The notes beneath the pieces are model-generated. The model saw only the letters and a list, made by a program, of their open reading frames with translations, did no database searches and had not been told where the DNA came from. From Firmicutes bacterium UBA6113 (lineage in GTDB: Bacteria > Bacillota > Clostridia > Tissierellales > Sedimentibacteraceae), in NCBI GenBank assembly GCA_002422545.1, contig DIWF01000017.1:178530-242529 (forward strand): 64,000 nt of DNA, given 5' to 3'. The position numbers and the translations under genes were made by a program. Positions 40,901 through 50,207 of the stretch are shown here, piece by piece. The number at the start of each line of letters is the position of its first letter. Position 1 is the first letter of the stretch.

Positions 40901-42622
40901 ATGAAAAGAACCATTTTGAAAACAACAGTAAGCTCTTTATTGATTTTTATTGCTGCTTTTTCCCTTGAAGCTTACGGTGTTGTTTATGAAGCTGACACTT
41001 ATGAGGAACTGGAAAATGTTTTATTTGAACAAATGAGCAATTACAATCAAGACATAGAAATCAAATATACAGGAACAATTGATAGCATTGAAGAAACAAT
41101 CCAGGATGCAGTAGACAAAGATATATATGTCAATTCAAACATTAAGTCAGCAAGCTGGACAATAACCGAATACCCGCGCTCAAAAACTGCCAACATCAAT
41201 GTGGAAATCAACTACATTATAACACAATCAAAAAGGGTTGAGGCTGACAAAAAAATAGACACCATACTTTCAGAAATAATAGATCCTTCCATGAACGATC
41301 ACGAAAAGGTTAAATCTGTTCATGATTATATTGTGCAAAACGGTATGTATGACTCAACTTTTCAGTATTATTCTGATTACGACCTGCTGATGGAAGGAAC
41401 ATCCGTATGCAACGGATATGCTCTGCTTGCATACAACATGATAGAAAAGCTTGGAATTCCTGTTAAGCTTGTTTCAGGAACAGGACACGGCGAACCCCAC
41501 ATCTGGAACATGGTAAAGCTTGGTGAACACTGGTTCCACATGGACACTACATGGGATGATCCTCTGCCTGACAACGGCACTGTATCATACAGCTACTACA
41601 TGCTTACTGACAACGAAATATTAAAAGACCATACTATAGATGAAAACCTGGTATTGCCTAAAAGTACAAAAAGATACTTTGATTATCTCACAGAGCTTGG
41701 TTATGACAAACTTCTTGCTGAAACCGGACTTGACATTTACATGGATGAAAACACCGCCGAGGATGAAAACGAGTTAAAAACCATACTTGAAAGAAAAATC
41801 AAGTATCATCCACTTAAAATTTCAGTGAGAGTCAGCAAAAATCTTTCCCAGGAAAGCGTCAATGCTGCCATGTCTAATTTGTTCCGTCACGATTACATAT
41901 CTGAAATAGGATACGGACAGCTTAACAGCGACTCAACCTGTGAATGCAACGTGCTTAATTTGTACCTGAAGTACAAGGAAACACCAGATAGAATTGCGTT
42001 TGATTTTTCAGACAAGGTCTACAACACAGCAACAAAGGTAAACTTCAACGTTTATGCAATTTATGGAAACAGAAAAATAAACATTACAGACAATGTTCTC
42101 ATATATCCTTATGATAAGGAAGGAATAAGTATATCAAACGGCACACTTGCCTTTAAAGATTCAGGAAGCTACAGCATAGATTTCGAATTTCAGGGAATTA
42201 AAGAAACAGCTTCAATATCGGCAGTAAGTTCAAGCGCCTTTGAATACATAACAGACAAAAAGTCAGAAAATCCTGTAAATGTTAAAATCTACAACCAATA
42301 CATTGATTTCAGCTCAATTAGCCAATGGCCCTTCATCGAAAACGGAAGAACCATGGTTCCATTAAGAGCAGTGTTTGAAGTGATGAACTGCAATGTAAGC
42401 TGGGACACTGCAACATCAACAGCAGTTGTAGAAAAAGACGGCACAAAAATATTAATACCGGCAAACAGCAGCACAGCATACATCAACGGAACTGCAAAGG
42501 CTCTGGACGTTCCAGCAAAGCTTGTTAACAACCGTATAATGGTTCCATTGAGATTCATAAGCGAAGCAATAGACAAGACAGTTATTTGGGACAATGCGGA
42601 ACGAACCGTATTAATATATTAA
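40901..42622 (+). CDS. Secreted transglutaminase-like protein with stalk domain
   Basis: A 573-residue exported protein. A signal peptide ends near residue 25. The transglutaminase/protease core is complete: Cys in GTSVCNGYALLAYNM, His in PHIWNMV and Asp in FHMDTTWDDP. The C-terminal 120 residues are a copper amine oxidase-type stalk with NGRTMVPLRAVFE and NNRIMVPLRFISEA repeats, as in the protein at 24967. Such modular proteins may cross-link or cut cell-surface peptides. The ATG follows GGGAAGGTGATTAG. A DUF2500-like gene follows nine bases later. Confidence 0.9.
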   Translation: MKRTILKTTVSSLLIFIAAFSLEAYGVVYEADTYEELENVLFEQMSNYNQDIEIKYTGTIDSIEETIQDAVDKDIYVNSNIKSASWTITEYPRSKTANINVEINYIITQSKRVEADKKIDTILSEIIDPSMNDHEKVKSVHDYIVQNGMYDSTFQYYSDYDLLMEGTSVCNGYALLAYNMIEKLGIPVKLVSGTGHGEPHIWNMVKLGEHWFHMDTTWDDPLPDNGTVSYSYYMLTDNEILKDHTIDENLVLPKSTKRYFDYLTELGYDKLLAETGLDIYMDENTAEDENELKTILERKIKYHPLKISVRVSKNLSQESVNAAMSNLFRHDYISEIGYGQLNSDSTCECNVLNLYLKYKETPDRIAFDFSDKVYNTATKVNFNVYAIYGNRKINITDNVLIYPYDKEGISISNGTLAFKDSGSYSIDFEFQGIKETASISAVSSSAFEYITDKKSENPVNVKIYNQYIDFSSISQWPFIENGRTMVPLRAVFEVMNCNVSWDTATSTAVVEKDGTKILIPANSSTAYINGTAKALDVPAKLVNNRIMVPLRFISEAIDKTVIWDNAERTVLIY

Positions 42623-42631
42623 GGAGGATAT

Positions 42632-43009
42632 ATGGACTTTATTAATTCATACAATCCTTTTGGGCTTATGTTCACTCTGTTTCCCATAATGTTCATAATA
42701 GTTTTCGGAGTGATCATATTTTCAATAGTAAAAAACATATCAGTAAATATGCACAACAACAAGCAGCCTGTAATACCTGTTGAAGCAAAAGTAGTTACAA
42801 AGAGATACAACGTATCCACCCACCACAATTCGACAGACAACAACATGCATCATTCAAGCAGCACATATTATTATGTGACCTTTGAGCTTAACAACGGTGA
42901 AAGGCTTGAGTTTCCTGTTCCATCATACGAATTCGGTATGCTGGTTGAAGGTGACAGCGGAACATTGTCATTCCAGGGAACAAGATTTGTAAGTTTCATA
43001 AGAATGTAA
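42632..43009 (+). CDS. DUF2500-like membrane protein
   Basis: A 125-residue protein with one N-terminal membrane helix (about residues 10-35) and an extracytoplasmic or cytosolic beta-rich domain. VEAKVVTKRYNVSTHHNST, then YYYVTFELNNGERLEFPVPSYEFGML and GDSGTLSFQGTRFVSF are typical of the DUF2500 family (quoted in short). The His/Asn/Ser-rich loop is family-like. The ATG follows AAGGAGGATAT nine bases after the transglutaminase stop, so they are co-transcribed. The function is unknown. Confidence 0.82.
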   Translation: MDFINSYNPFGLMFTLFPIMFIIVFGVIIFSIVKNISVNMHNNKQPVIPVEAKVVTKRYNVSTHHNSTDNNMHHSSSTYYYVTFELNNGERLEFPVPSYEFGMLVEGDSGTLSFQGTRFVSFIRM

Positions 43010-43013
43010 AATA

Positions 43014-43051
43014 AAAAGGCAAAGCCAATTTAATTAATGGTTTTGCCTTTT
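43014..43051 (+). terminator. Terminator of the transglutaminase operon
   Basis: AAAAGGCAAAGCCA (43015-43028) pairs with TGGTTTTGCCTTTT (43038-43051) with one G-U, followed by ATTT. Confidence 0.75.
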
Positions 43052-43062
43052 ATTTAGTGAAC

Positions 43063-43086
43063 ATAAAGGCCGCATTCCTGCGGCCT
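43063..43086 (-). terminator. Terminator of the S41 protease gene
   Basis: AGGCCGCA (43067-43074) pairs with TGCGGCCT (43079-43086), loop TTCC. On the minus strand TTTATG follows. It is 8 bp after the protease stop. Confidence 0.65.
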
Positions 43087-43093
43087 CTATCAT

Positions 43094-44329
43094 CTATTGC
43101 TTGTTTAATTGTCCTTTTATTACTTCAACAGCCTTTTGCAGCTGATTATCTGTTTTGTAGAATTCGTATCCGTATCCTGCTGCGTCTTCCGGCAATACAG
43201 ATTCTATGTCAGGCTCAATTCCTATTCCATGAATGTTGATTCCGTTTGGAGTGAAATATTCTGAAACAGTCATTTTGATTCCTTCGCCTTCATTGCCGAA
43301 CCTTTGAACTCTTTGAACAATTCCCTTACCAAAAGATTTTGTTCCGATCAATGTTGCTCTCTTAGTATCCTTCAATGCTCCTGCCATGATTTCAGACGCA
43401 CTTGCACTTCCCTCATTGATAAGAAGCACTACCGGAATATCTTCAGCTTTTGAATCTGATTTGAAATATTCCATTTCTCCTGATTTTGTCTTGGTGTAAG
43501 TGACAACTCCTTCGCCCATGAACATATCGGAAATTTCAACAGTGGCATCTATAATTCCTCCGGGGTTGTATCTTAAATCTATTACAAGGCTCTTCATTCC
43601 CTTAGACTTCAAATCCGCATAAGCTTTTTTGAAATCTTCGGCAGTCTGCATGTCAAAAGTTGTGATTCTTATGTATCCTATTCCGTCTTCAAGCATTGCA
43701 GGCTTTATAGTTTTGATTCTTATTGTTTCTCTGTTGATAACAATGTCAGAAACAGAATTGCTGCCGTCAGCATTTTCTCTTTGAACAGTAAGCGTCACGC
43801 TTGTTCCCGGCAGGCCCTTCATTACGTTTACAGCTGCATCAATTTGATCCGCAGTGTATTCTGTGCCGTTAATTCTTATTACCTTGTCACCTGTTTTTAA
43901 TCCTGCCTTCTCTGCAGGTGTGTCTTCAATCGGTGCAACAATCAATATTTTATTGTCATCACTTGCTGTTATGTAAACACCTATTCCTTCATATGATCCT
44001 TCCGTGTCCTGCATCAGTGCAGCAAAATCTTCTTTTGACAAAAACTGTGTGTAAGGATCTCCCAATGCTTCAAGTGTCCCTTCCAATGCTCCTTCCAGCA
44101 TTACTTTCTCATCAGCCTCATATAAGAAATCGCTTTTGGCAAGTTCCATGACACTTTCCTGTTTTGCATACTTGTCATACATATCCTTCATTTCGGTGTA
44201 TGCTTCTTCTGATAAAACTACCTTCTGTCCGATTTCAACCAGGAATACATTGCCCAGCGTCAAAGTCAAAAAAGCAGTAATAAAAACAACCACGATAATC
44301 GTAAGAATATATTTTTTTCTAGATACCAT
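43094..44329 (-). CDS. S41 C-terminal processing peptidase (CtpA/Prc family)
   Basis: A 411-residue membrane-anchored serine protease. One N-terminal membrane helix (about residues 8-30) is followed by a helical linker, a PDZ domain (YEGIGVYIT...ETPAEKAGLKTGDKVIRING) and the catalytic core. The Ser-Lys dyad is in GSASASEIMAG and KSFGKGIVQ. A conserved NEGSASASE and YNPGGIIDATVE are present. It cuts unstructured C-termini of exported proteins. The ATG follows CGGGAGTGAGTAT. It is monocistronic. Confidence 0.93.
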   Translation of the reverse strand: MVSRKKYILTIIVVVFITAFLTLTLGNVFLVEIGQKVVLSEEAYTEMKDMYDKYAKQESVMELAKSDFLYEADEKVMLEGALEGTLEALGDPYTQFLSKEDFAALMQDTEGSYEGIGVYITASDDNKILIVAPIEDTPAEKAGLKTGDKVIRINGTEYTADQIDAAVNVMKGLPGTSVTLTVQRENADGSNSVSDIVINRETIRIKTIKPAMLEDGIGYIRITTFDMQTAEDFKKAYADLKSKGMKSLVIDLRYNPGGIIDATVEISDMFMGEGVVTYTKTKSGEMEYFKSDSKAEDIPVVLLINEGSASASEIMAGALKDTKRATLIGTKSFGKGIVQRVQRFGNEGEGIKMTVSEYFTPNGINIHGIGIEPDIESVLPEDAAGYGYEFYKTDNQLQKAVEVIKGQLNKQ

Positions 44330-44506
44330 ATACTCACTCCCGACAATTAATGTTAAGCCACATTTAGTGCTTATACTTATTTATATGCCGCTTTGTACTA
44401 TTTTATAATATATAATTGTACAATTGCGATAATTACATACAGCTGTTATTATAACATAGTTTAAAAATAAATAAAATAATATTTTATCTCATTATATTAT
44501 AGCACT

Positions 44507-44548
44507 AAAAAACACTTAGGGTTTATTATCAGTCCTTAAGTGTTTTTT
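44507..44548. terminator. Strong bidirectional hairpin before the S41/Ntn-hydrolase interval
   Basis: AAAAAACACTTA (44507-44518) pairs with TAAGTGTTTTTT (44537-44548). T runs occur on both strands. It serves the minus-strand hydrolase gene at 44601-45302, 52 bp beyond its stop. Confidence 0.75.
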
Positions 44549-44600
44549 ATAGTTAGTTCGTATAATTTGAATACTACAAAGTAATAATTCCGTACTTTTA

Positions 44601-45302
44601 TTACTCTGAAAACTTAAATTCAAATCTTTCGTTAAAATTCCCATTTAAACAGTAATATACAGTATTAAGATTCTTTGAGTAGACCATTGAGACGGCAGTA
44701 ATCCATTCTCCGTTTCTTTGACTTACAGTATCAAGAATACTAAATGCTGTTTCGACATTTACTTGTTTTGCTTTTTCTAATAAACTTGTTATAGTTTTAA
44801 ACCTAATACAATCACATTCAATATTCTCATTTAGATTATCCCATAATGGGGAATTCGTCATAACAAAAAATTGTGATAATTTTGCTGGATTGTATATATT
44901 GCCACGGCCAGGTTCTACTACCCAAACATTTGCACTGGAATCACAAATCATATTATGACTGCTCCGGTCCGGAGTATTAACAACTTCAATGTTTTTTAAA
45001 TACTCGCCTAAATTTTCAACACAAATAACATCATTGAGAATATCTTCAATCAGTTTGGTTGTATGAGTAACTTTTTTGCTTGCCCGCTTGTATAAGCCTT
45101 TACCATTTGAATTAACTACAAGATTGTTGAAAAACCTTCCCAGTCTATCTACTCCAAATGATGGATAACTTCCACGTCCACCATCAACAAGCACTGTAAA
45201 CCATTTTGGATTTTTAGTATCAATAGTATACCTCATACCATTGTTATCAAAGTTCATTCCAATAATTGTATCTTGTCCTCTGTGAATAAAACTTGTACAC
45301 AT
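44601..45302 (-). CDS. Linear amide C-N hydrolase, Ntn type (choloylglycine hydrolase-like)
   Basis: A 233-residue N-terminal-nucleophile hydrolase. It opens MCTSF, so after removal of Met the catalytic Cys is residue 1, as in choloylglycine and acyl-CoA:6-APA-type enzymes. GMNFDNNGMRY, SSHNMICDSSANVWVVEPG (quoted as SHNMI and VVEPG) and FFVMTNSP match the fold's Asp, Asn and Arg environment. It is shorter than bile-salt hydrolases (about 320), so it is more like small penicillin V acylase relatives. The substrate is unknown. The ATG follows AAGGGTGAGTTTTTAATC. Confidence 0.82.
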   Translation of the reverse strand: MCTSFIHRGQDTIIGMNFDNNGMRYTIDTKNPKWFTVLVDGGRGSYPSFGVDRLGRFFNNLVVNSNGKGLYKRASKKVTHTTKLIEDILNDVICVENLGEYLKNIEVVNTPDRSSHNMICDSSANVWVVEPGRGNIYNPAKLSQFFVMTNSPLWDNLNENIECDCIRFKTITSLLEKAKQVNVETAFSILDTVSQRNGEWITAVSMVYSKNLNTVYYCLNGNFNERFEFKFSE

Positions 45303-45462
45303 GATTAAAAACTCACCCTTATAATTTTATTTTGTTGTTGAACATAATTCTACAATTCTGAATTGCTTTTAATTATAACTTATTTATACCAAATTGACAA
45401 ATTTTAATATCTTCATGAACATATATTGCGGGAGTGATTAATAATAACAATTCAATCCGGTA

Positions 45463-46626
45463 CTACAGTAAGGATTTTGTTTTTTTAAACTCTTCCTTTA
45501 TTTCATCTATTAAGTTTTCTGTTTCAATCAAATCAAATACAGTTGCAGCCAGTATTTTTGAAGCACTGATTATTGCATCATGACCTCTGCTTGTCTTTCC
45601 ATCGTTCAGGAATTCCTGTGAATGGGATGAAGCACTTTCATCAACAAAGGCAATCCTTATAACAGCTCCAGGCAGCAAATAAGTAACATTTCCGAAATCC
45701 GTAGATCCGGTTTTCTCTCTTGCAGGCTTTATTGAAGGTGCATTGATAAGCTCCGCATTTTTCATAATCACATCGTTAAGAATGTATGAAGGTACTTTGC
45801 TTTCAAGTCTTTTTTCTGATACAAGTTCATAAGTTGTTTCAGTCATAAGGGCAGCGCCTTGAACAATCTTGCTGAATCGTTCTTTAACTTCATCCAAATA
45901 TTTTGAACTGTAGGATCTGAGGCTGAATGAACCCACAGCTGTCTCCGGCACAACATTGGCTGCTCCTCCGGCATCCAGTACTGTATAGTGCATTCTGGTA
46001 TCTTCCGACACATGTTCCCTTAAGAATTCCACTGCCTGGAATGTCAGCAGCAAAGCATCCAGCGCACTTCTGCCTTGCTCCGGCCTTAAGGCTGCATGTG
46101 AGCTGGTTCCGTGGAATGTGACCCTGATGCTTTCTGCAGCCAGTGATTTTACATCTACCTGGGTTAATGGTCCCCCATGCATCATAAGAGCAACATCCAG
46201 TTCTTTAATAAAACCTTCCTTAAGCATTATTATTTTTCCGCCTCCGCCTTCTTCAGCCGGAGTTCCGTAAACAGTAAGCTTAAAAGGTTTATTACTGCAT
46301 AAATCTTTAACGGCAACGGCAGCTCCAAGTATTGCAGGTCCCTGCATGTGGTGGCCGCATCCGTGACCCATGGGCAAGGCGTCGTACTCACAAAGAAGTC
46401 CAATGTTTGGACCTCCTTGTCCATTTTCATATACAGCCTTAAAAGCGGTATTGAGACTTCCCAATCCACTTTCAACCATAAACCCTTCCTCTTCCAGATA
46501 ATCCTCAAGAACCTTGCTTGCCTTTACTTCATTAAAAGACAATTCAGGATTATCAAATATATAATCTGCTATTTCAGTTAATTTGCCTTTTTGGGCACTT
46601 ATGCTTTCAAATAATTTTTCTTTCAT
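45463..46626 (-). CDS. M20-family amidohydrolase (AbgB-like)
   Basis: A 387-residue zinc-type amidohydrolase of the PM20D2/aminobenzoyl-glutamate hydrolase branch. Metal-site motifs are GHGCGHHMQGPA near residue 92-103 and PAEEGGGGK near 123, with MHGG and a final SHSQEF His. SSHAALRPEQGRSALDAL marks the dimerisation domain. The ATG follows TAAGGAGTATAA. It is 9 bp after the YfcC-type permease, so the substrate is likely the imported amide or dipeptide. Confidence 0.9.
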   Translation of the reverse strand: MKEKLFESISAQKGKLTEIADYIFDNPELSFNEVKASKVLEDYLEEEGFMVESGLGSLNTAFKAVYENGQGGPNIGLLCEYDALPMGHGCGHHMQGPAILGAAVAVKDLCSNKPFKLTVYGTPAEEGGGGKIIMLKEGFIKELDVALMMHGGPLTQVDVKSLAAESIRVTFHGTSSHAALRPEQGRSALDALLLTFQAVEFLREHVSEDTRMHYTVLDAGGAANVVPETAVGSFSLRSYSSKYLDEVKERFSKIVQGAALMTETTYELVSEKRLESKVPSYILNDVIMKNAELINAPSIKPAREKTGSTDFGNVTYLLPGAVIRIAFVDESASSHSQEFLNDGKTSRGHDAIISASKILAATVFDLIETENLIDEIKEEFKKTKSLL

Positions 46627-46635
46627 TTATACTCC

Positions 46636-48033
46636 TTAGATTGGACCCAAATTAATGATCTGAGCTCCAAGCATCAAGACGCTGCCTGTTGCAACCCAAA
46701 TCAGGAACAGTTTCCACATGAACCTCATCCATCTGTCGTAAGGGATGTTGGATGCACCTAATATTCCCATGAGAGCTGTTGATGTAGGCAGAATATAGTT
46801 GCAGAATCCGTCACCAAAGTTGAAGGCAAGGATGGATGTCTGCCTTGTCATTCCGATCATGTCAGCCAGTGGAATAAATATGGGCATTACAGCCGCCGCC
46901 TGTCCGCTTCCGGAAGTGATGAAAATGTTGATTATTATGTTTGCTATATATAAGAATGGGCCCTGCAGATATTTCGGAAGAGACCCCAAAGCCTGTGCGA
47001 AGGCCTGTATTGTTGTATCCATTATCACCCCTGCAGTAAGCACGCTTGATACACTCCTTGCAAGACCTATTATCAAAGCAGCTCCGATCATCCTCTTAGA
47101 ACCGTTTACAAAACACTTGGCAATTTTGCTGGGTCCATATCCTGCTGCTATTCCGGCGATAATTGCCATCCATACAAATGCAGCTGCTGTTTCTTCCAGA
47201 TCCCACTCAAGCTTGATTCCACCGTAAACGATAACTCCTAGAACAGCAAATAATGTGAGTATTACCATCCACTTTCTTGTAGTCATAGGTTCGTTGAAGC
47301 TTTCAGCATTACCCTGGACGCTTTCTAGTTTGTCCAAATCATACATTGGGCTTAGTTCAGGATTCAGTCTTATTTTCTTTGCATATTTCACCAGGTATAT
47401 ATTGGTTATTATAAAGAATACAACAAAACTCACTGTCCTGTATCCTATTCCGGAGTACAGCGGTACTTCGGCAATCTTCTGCGCTACTATTGTTGTGCTT
47501 ACATTAAGCGTTCCCGTTGAAAAGCCTACGGCACCTCCAAGAAGTATGATACCAGCGCCCACAATAGAGTCAAACCCAAACCCCCTGGCAATCATTACCA
47601 TAATAGGAGCAAATCCAATAAATGTATTGACACCCTGAGTGGTACATATTAAAGCAAAAACCAGCGCCAATACCGGTATGAAAATCGACTCCTTCGTTGA
47701 ATACTTTTTCGCAAACATTGCTATCAATGACTGCAATGCTCCTAAAGTGGTTATTACGTCAAAAGCAGCACCGGAAAACAGTATTACGAAAATAAGATTT
47801 GCAGTTTTAATGTAGCCTTCAACAGCAAACCGCGGTATTTTCAGGGGATTTACGGGTGAACTTTCAACGTACTCGAAAGTGTTGGGGTCTATCACTTTCA
47901 TGCCTTGAGCATTTTCAACCCTTGCATATTGTCCTGCGGGTATAATCCAAGTCATCACTGCAGCAAAAATAACGACGAGTGCTACAATTACCAATGAGTC
48001 CGGCATCTTAAAGCTCTTTTTAATTTTTTCCAA
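46636..48033 (-). CDS. YfcC-family permease
   Basis: A 465-residue membrane protein with about 12 helices. FKMPDSLVIVALVVIFAAVMTWIIPAGQY (quoted as WIIPAGQY) near residues 29-36, TQGVNTFIGFAPIMV, ITSGSGQAAAVMPIFIPLAD and FGDGFCNYILPTS are typical of the YfcC/DcuC superfamily. The start is TTG at 48033 after AAGGAG. Together with the M20 gene it makes an uptake-and-hydrolysis pair similar to the abgT-abgAB arrangement, under the LysR protein encoded upstream. Confidence 0.9.
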   Translation of the reverse strand: MEKIKKSFKMPDSLVIVALVVIFAAVMTWIIPAGQYARVENAQGMKVIDPNTFEYVESSPVNPLKIPRFAVEGYIKTANLIFVILFSGAAFDVITTLGALQSLIAMFAKKYSTKESIFIPVLALVFALICTTQGVNTFIGFAPIMVMIARGFGFDSIVGAGIILLGGAVGFSTGTLNVSTTIVAQKIAEVPLYSGIGYRTVSFVVFFIITNIYLVKYAKKIRLNPELSPMYDLDKLESVQGNAESFNEPMTTRKWMVILTLFAVLGVIVYGGIKLEWDLEETAAAFVWMAIIAGIAAGYGPSKIAKCFVNGSKRMIGAALIIGLARSVSSVLTAGVIMDTTIQAFAQALGSLPKYLQGPFLYIANIIINIFITSGSGQAAAVMPIFIPLADMIGMTRQTSILAFNFGDGFCNYILPTSTALMGILGASNIPYDRWMRFMWKLFLIWVATGSVLMLGAQIINLGPI

Positions 48034-48132
48034 TATAACAACTCCTTTTTATATGTTTTAGCTAAGCTAGTGACAGTCTATAATGGAAAAAAATTTTTGT
48101 AAATGTTTTCAATTTTATAGCAGTTATTACTT

Positions 48133-49047
48133 TTACTTATTTAACAGCAATGTTTTGATTGATTCCACTATGTTCATGAAATTCGGTATCTGGCTGCTGT
48201 TTTTCGTATAAGCAATGACCAGCTCCGAAGGTGTTTTATCCTGTTTTATGTTTAAGTACATAACATTATATACATTCATGTTGTCCGCATAGCTTTCCCT
48301 GTTGAAACCGACGCCCAAATTCCTTGAAACCATAGATATAATTGTCTCTATGTTCTTTATTTCTATAATTTTTTCAGGTTTGAAATTTTCACTTTTAAAG
48401 AGCAGCTCGCATATATCCCTCAGACTTTGACCCTTGTGTGGAAGTATCAGTGTTTCATCCTTTATGTCTTCTATATTTATCCATGGGTACTTGTCCGTTT
48501 CATTCCAATTTGTCCTGCTTCTTAAGCTGCTAAAGCTGTTAATTGCAACGAGAACCTTATCCTCCTTAATGCGTTCATACACAAGGTTAGACTTTCTTTC
48601 AAGACATGTATAGATAATCAAATCCAACTTGTTTTCTTCTATCATTTTTTCCAATGAGGAAATATCCCCTTCCTCAAAAACAATTTCAATATTCGGATGT
48701 GTCTGTTTAAAAAGACATATTATGTCCGCAACAATAAAGGGTGATCTTCTTGATTGAACTCCGATTCTTATCCTGCCGTTGACACCTTTCTCGAACAGGC
48801 TCAGTTCTAGATTGAACTCATCCTGAAGCTTCAACATGGCTCTTGCTTTCTCCACATACCTTTCTCCTATATATGTCAGAACAAATCTGTTGTTTACCTT
48901 GGCAAACAACTGTACTCCTAAGTTCTGTTCCAGGTTGCTGATATAAGTGCTAAGAGCAGGCTGTGTTATAAAAAGCTGATCAGCAGCCTTAGAAATGTTT
49001 CCGGTTTCAGCCAGAGTACAGACATATGTCTGTTCTTTCAAATACAT
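48133..49047 (-). CDS. LysR-family regulator of the permease/M20 pair
   Basis: A 304-residue regulator. NISKAADQLFITQPALSTYISNLEQ (quoted as ADQLFITQPALS) is the winged HTH at about residues 17-41. The effector domain has RIRIGVQSRRSPFI and EENKLDLIIYT. It lies 99 bp upstream of the permease, same strand, and is probably co-regulated with or controls it. The ATG follows AAGGAGGTGGTAAA. Confidence 0.9.
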   Translation of the reverse strand: MYLKEQTYVCTLAETGNISKAADQLFITQPALSTYISNLEQNLGVQLFAKVNNRFVLTYIGERYVEKARAMLKLQDEFNLELSLFEKGVNGRIRIGVQSRRSPFIVADIICLFKQTHPNIEIVFEEGDISSLEKMIEENKLDLIIYTCLERKSNLVYERIKEDKVLVAINSFSSLRSRTNWNETDKYPWINIEDIKDETLILPHKGQSLRDICELLFKSENFKPEKIIEIKNIETIISMVSRNLGVGFNRESYADNMNVYNVMYLNIKQDKTPSELVIAYTKNSSQIPNFMNIVESIKTLLLNK

Positions 49048-49415
49048 TTTACCACCTCCTTATTAATTAGTATTATAATATAAACTTATAACTTGTATAA
49101 ATTAAAGTTATATTCAAAATTCAGCATAATAATTATGCTGACAAATATTGATTTATTTATGATTGCACACTTCAGTATACCACAAGAACTCAAAATACGT
49201 CCATTATTAATTAAATTTTCCTTAGTTCTTCATTGGTATAAATTGAATATTGTTTCATTAATTAATTTTTAAGCAGAGTCGATTAAAAAACTTTTTTATA
49301 AAATAATGTAAAGCTTACTTGACAATATCGATTTTATTTGTTATTATTGATGTAAAGTTAACTTTACAAAACGTGCTCATGCATGTAAAGCACGCTTTAC
49401 CTGGAGGTGATACAA
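49048..49415. promoter_or_regulatory. Intergenic region with promoter and three GTAAAG operators
   Basis: The sigma-A promoter has TTGACA (49319-49324), 17 bp and TATTAT (49342-49347). GTAAAGTTAACTTTAC (49352-49367) is a perfect 16-bp palindrome at the start site, and GTAAAGCACGCTTTAC (49385-49400) has the same GTAAAG-N4-CTTTAC form 33 bp further. A degenerate copy, GTAAAGCTTAC (49308-49318), abuts the -35. The left 250 bp hold no gene; they are A+T-rich. The sites point to autorepression by the XRE protein encoded next. Confidence 0.75.
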
Positions 49416-49616
49416 TTGAAAAACCGGTTAGAAGAAATAAGAAATGAAAAAGGGATAAATCAGGAAGACCTGGCCAAAGCATTGTCGGTATCCCGGCAGA
49501 CAATAAGTTCATTGGAAAACGGACGATACAATCCATCAATTTTGCTCGCATTCAAAATAGCAAAATACTTTTCAATGGCCATAGAAGATATATTTATTTA
49601 TGAGGAGGATTTATAA
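49416..49616 (+). CDS. XRE-family HTH regulator (YozG-like)
   Basis: A 66-residue repressor. LEEIRNEKGINQEDLAKAL then VSRQTISSLENGRYNPS is the lambda-repressor-type HTH, and the C-terminal AIEDIFIYEEDL is typical of short YozG-like proteins. I start at TTG 49416 because GGAGGTGAT lies just upstream; the frame from GTG 49407 would use the ribosome site itself. It overlaps the membrane-protein gene by one base. The operators upstream suggest autoregulation. Confidence 0.88.
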   Translation: MKNRLEEIRNEKGINQEDLAKALSVSRQTISSLENGRYNPSILLAFKIAKYFSMAIEDIFIYEEDL

Positions 49617-50023
49617 TGAATAAAATTAAAAACAGAACAATTTATTTCGGATTCATCATGATTTTGGGCATATCACTATTTGCTGCATCTGAAATTTTCG
49701 GATTGCTGGACACATATTGGAGCGGTATGGGAGTTGGTTTTATAGTAATATCCATAATAAGGCTAGCTCAATTACATCGTTATAAAAATGATGACAGCTA
49801 TGCTGAAAAAATGAATGTACAAAACAATGATGAAAGAAACAGATTCCTGGCTGAAAAAGCTAGAAGCATGACATTTTACTACTCTATTTTGATTGAAGCA
49901 ATTGCACTTATTGTCTTGAGGCTTATAAAATTTACTGAAGCAAGTACAATAATAGGGTATGCAGTATGCATTCAGTTATTAATTTACTATGTAAGCTATT
50001 TGTGGCTTAAGAAAAAATATTGA
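49616..50023 (+). CDS. Small membrane protein paired with the XRE regulator
   Basis: A 135-residue protein with about four membrane helices (near residues 9-26, 34-52, 88-106 and 112-130) and a conserved cytosolic loop NDERNRFLAEKA. Proteins with this NDERN loop are regularly encoded right after short XRE regulators in Firmicutes; their role is not known to me. The ATG shares a base with the regulator stop (TAATG). The hairpin at 50030-50070 follows. Confidence 0.8.
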   Translation: MNKIKNRTIYFGFIMILGISLFAASEIFGLLDTYWSGMGVGFIVISIIRLAQLHRYKNDDSYAEKMNVQNNDERNRFLAEKARSMTFYYSILIEAIALIVLRLIKFTEASTIIGYAVCIQLLIYYVSYLWLKKKY

Positions 50024-50029
50024 TATTAT

Positions 50030-50070
50030 AAGAGGTAAAATACTGATAAGTTGTAAGTATTTTACCTCTT
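50030..50070 (+). terminator. Hairpin after the XRE/membrane pair
   Basis: AAGAGGTAAAATACT (50030-50044) pairs perfectly with AGTATTTTACCTCTT (50056-50070). No T run follows, so termination strength is uncertain. Confidence 0.55.
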
Positions 50071-50167
50071 GCCATGCATGTGAGAGATGTTATAAGCATA
50101 ATTAAACCTTACATATTCAAAATATAAAAAAATTATTATGAAGCATAAAATAATTATTACGAAACTA

Positions 50168-50196
50168 TTGAAATTATCACGACTTTGTAATATAAT
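50168..50196 (+). promoter_or_regulatory. Promoter of tRNA-Arg
   Basis: TTGAAA (50168-50173), 17 bp and TATAAT (50191-50196), ending 11 bp before the tRNA. Confidence 0.75.
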
Positions 50197-50207
50197 CTAT
50201 TAGTCAC

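Noticed and set aside
45463..46626. Reading the AbgB-like gene as p-aminobenzoyl-glutamate hydrolase
   Set aside because: The neighbouring permease is of the YfcC family and only one subunit is present, so the substrate cannot be assigned.
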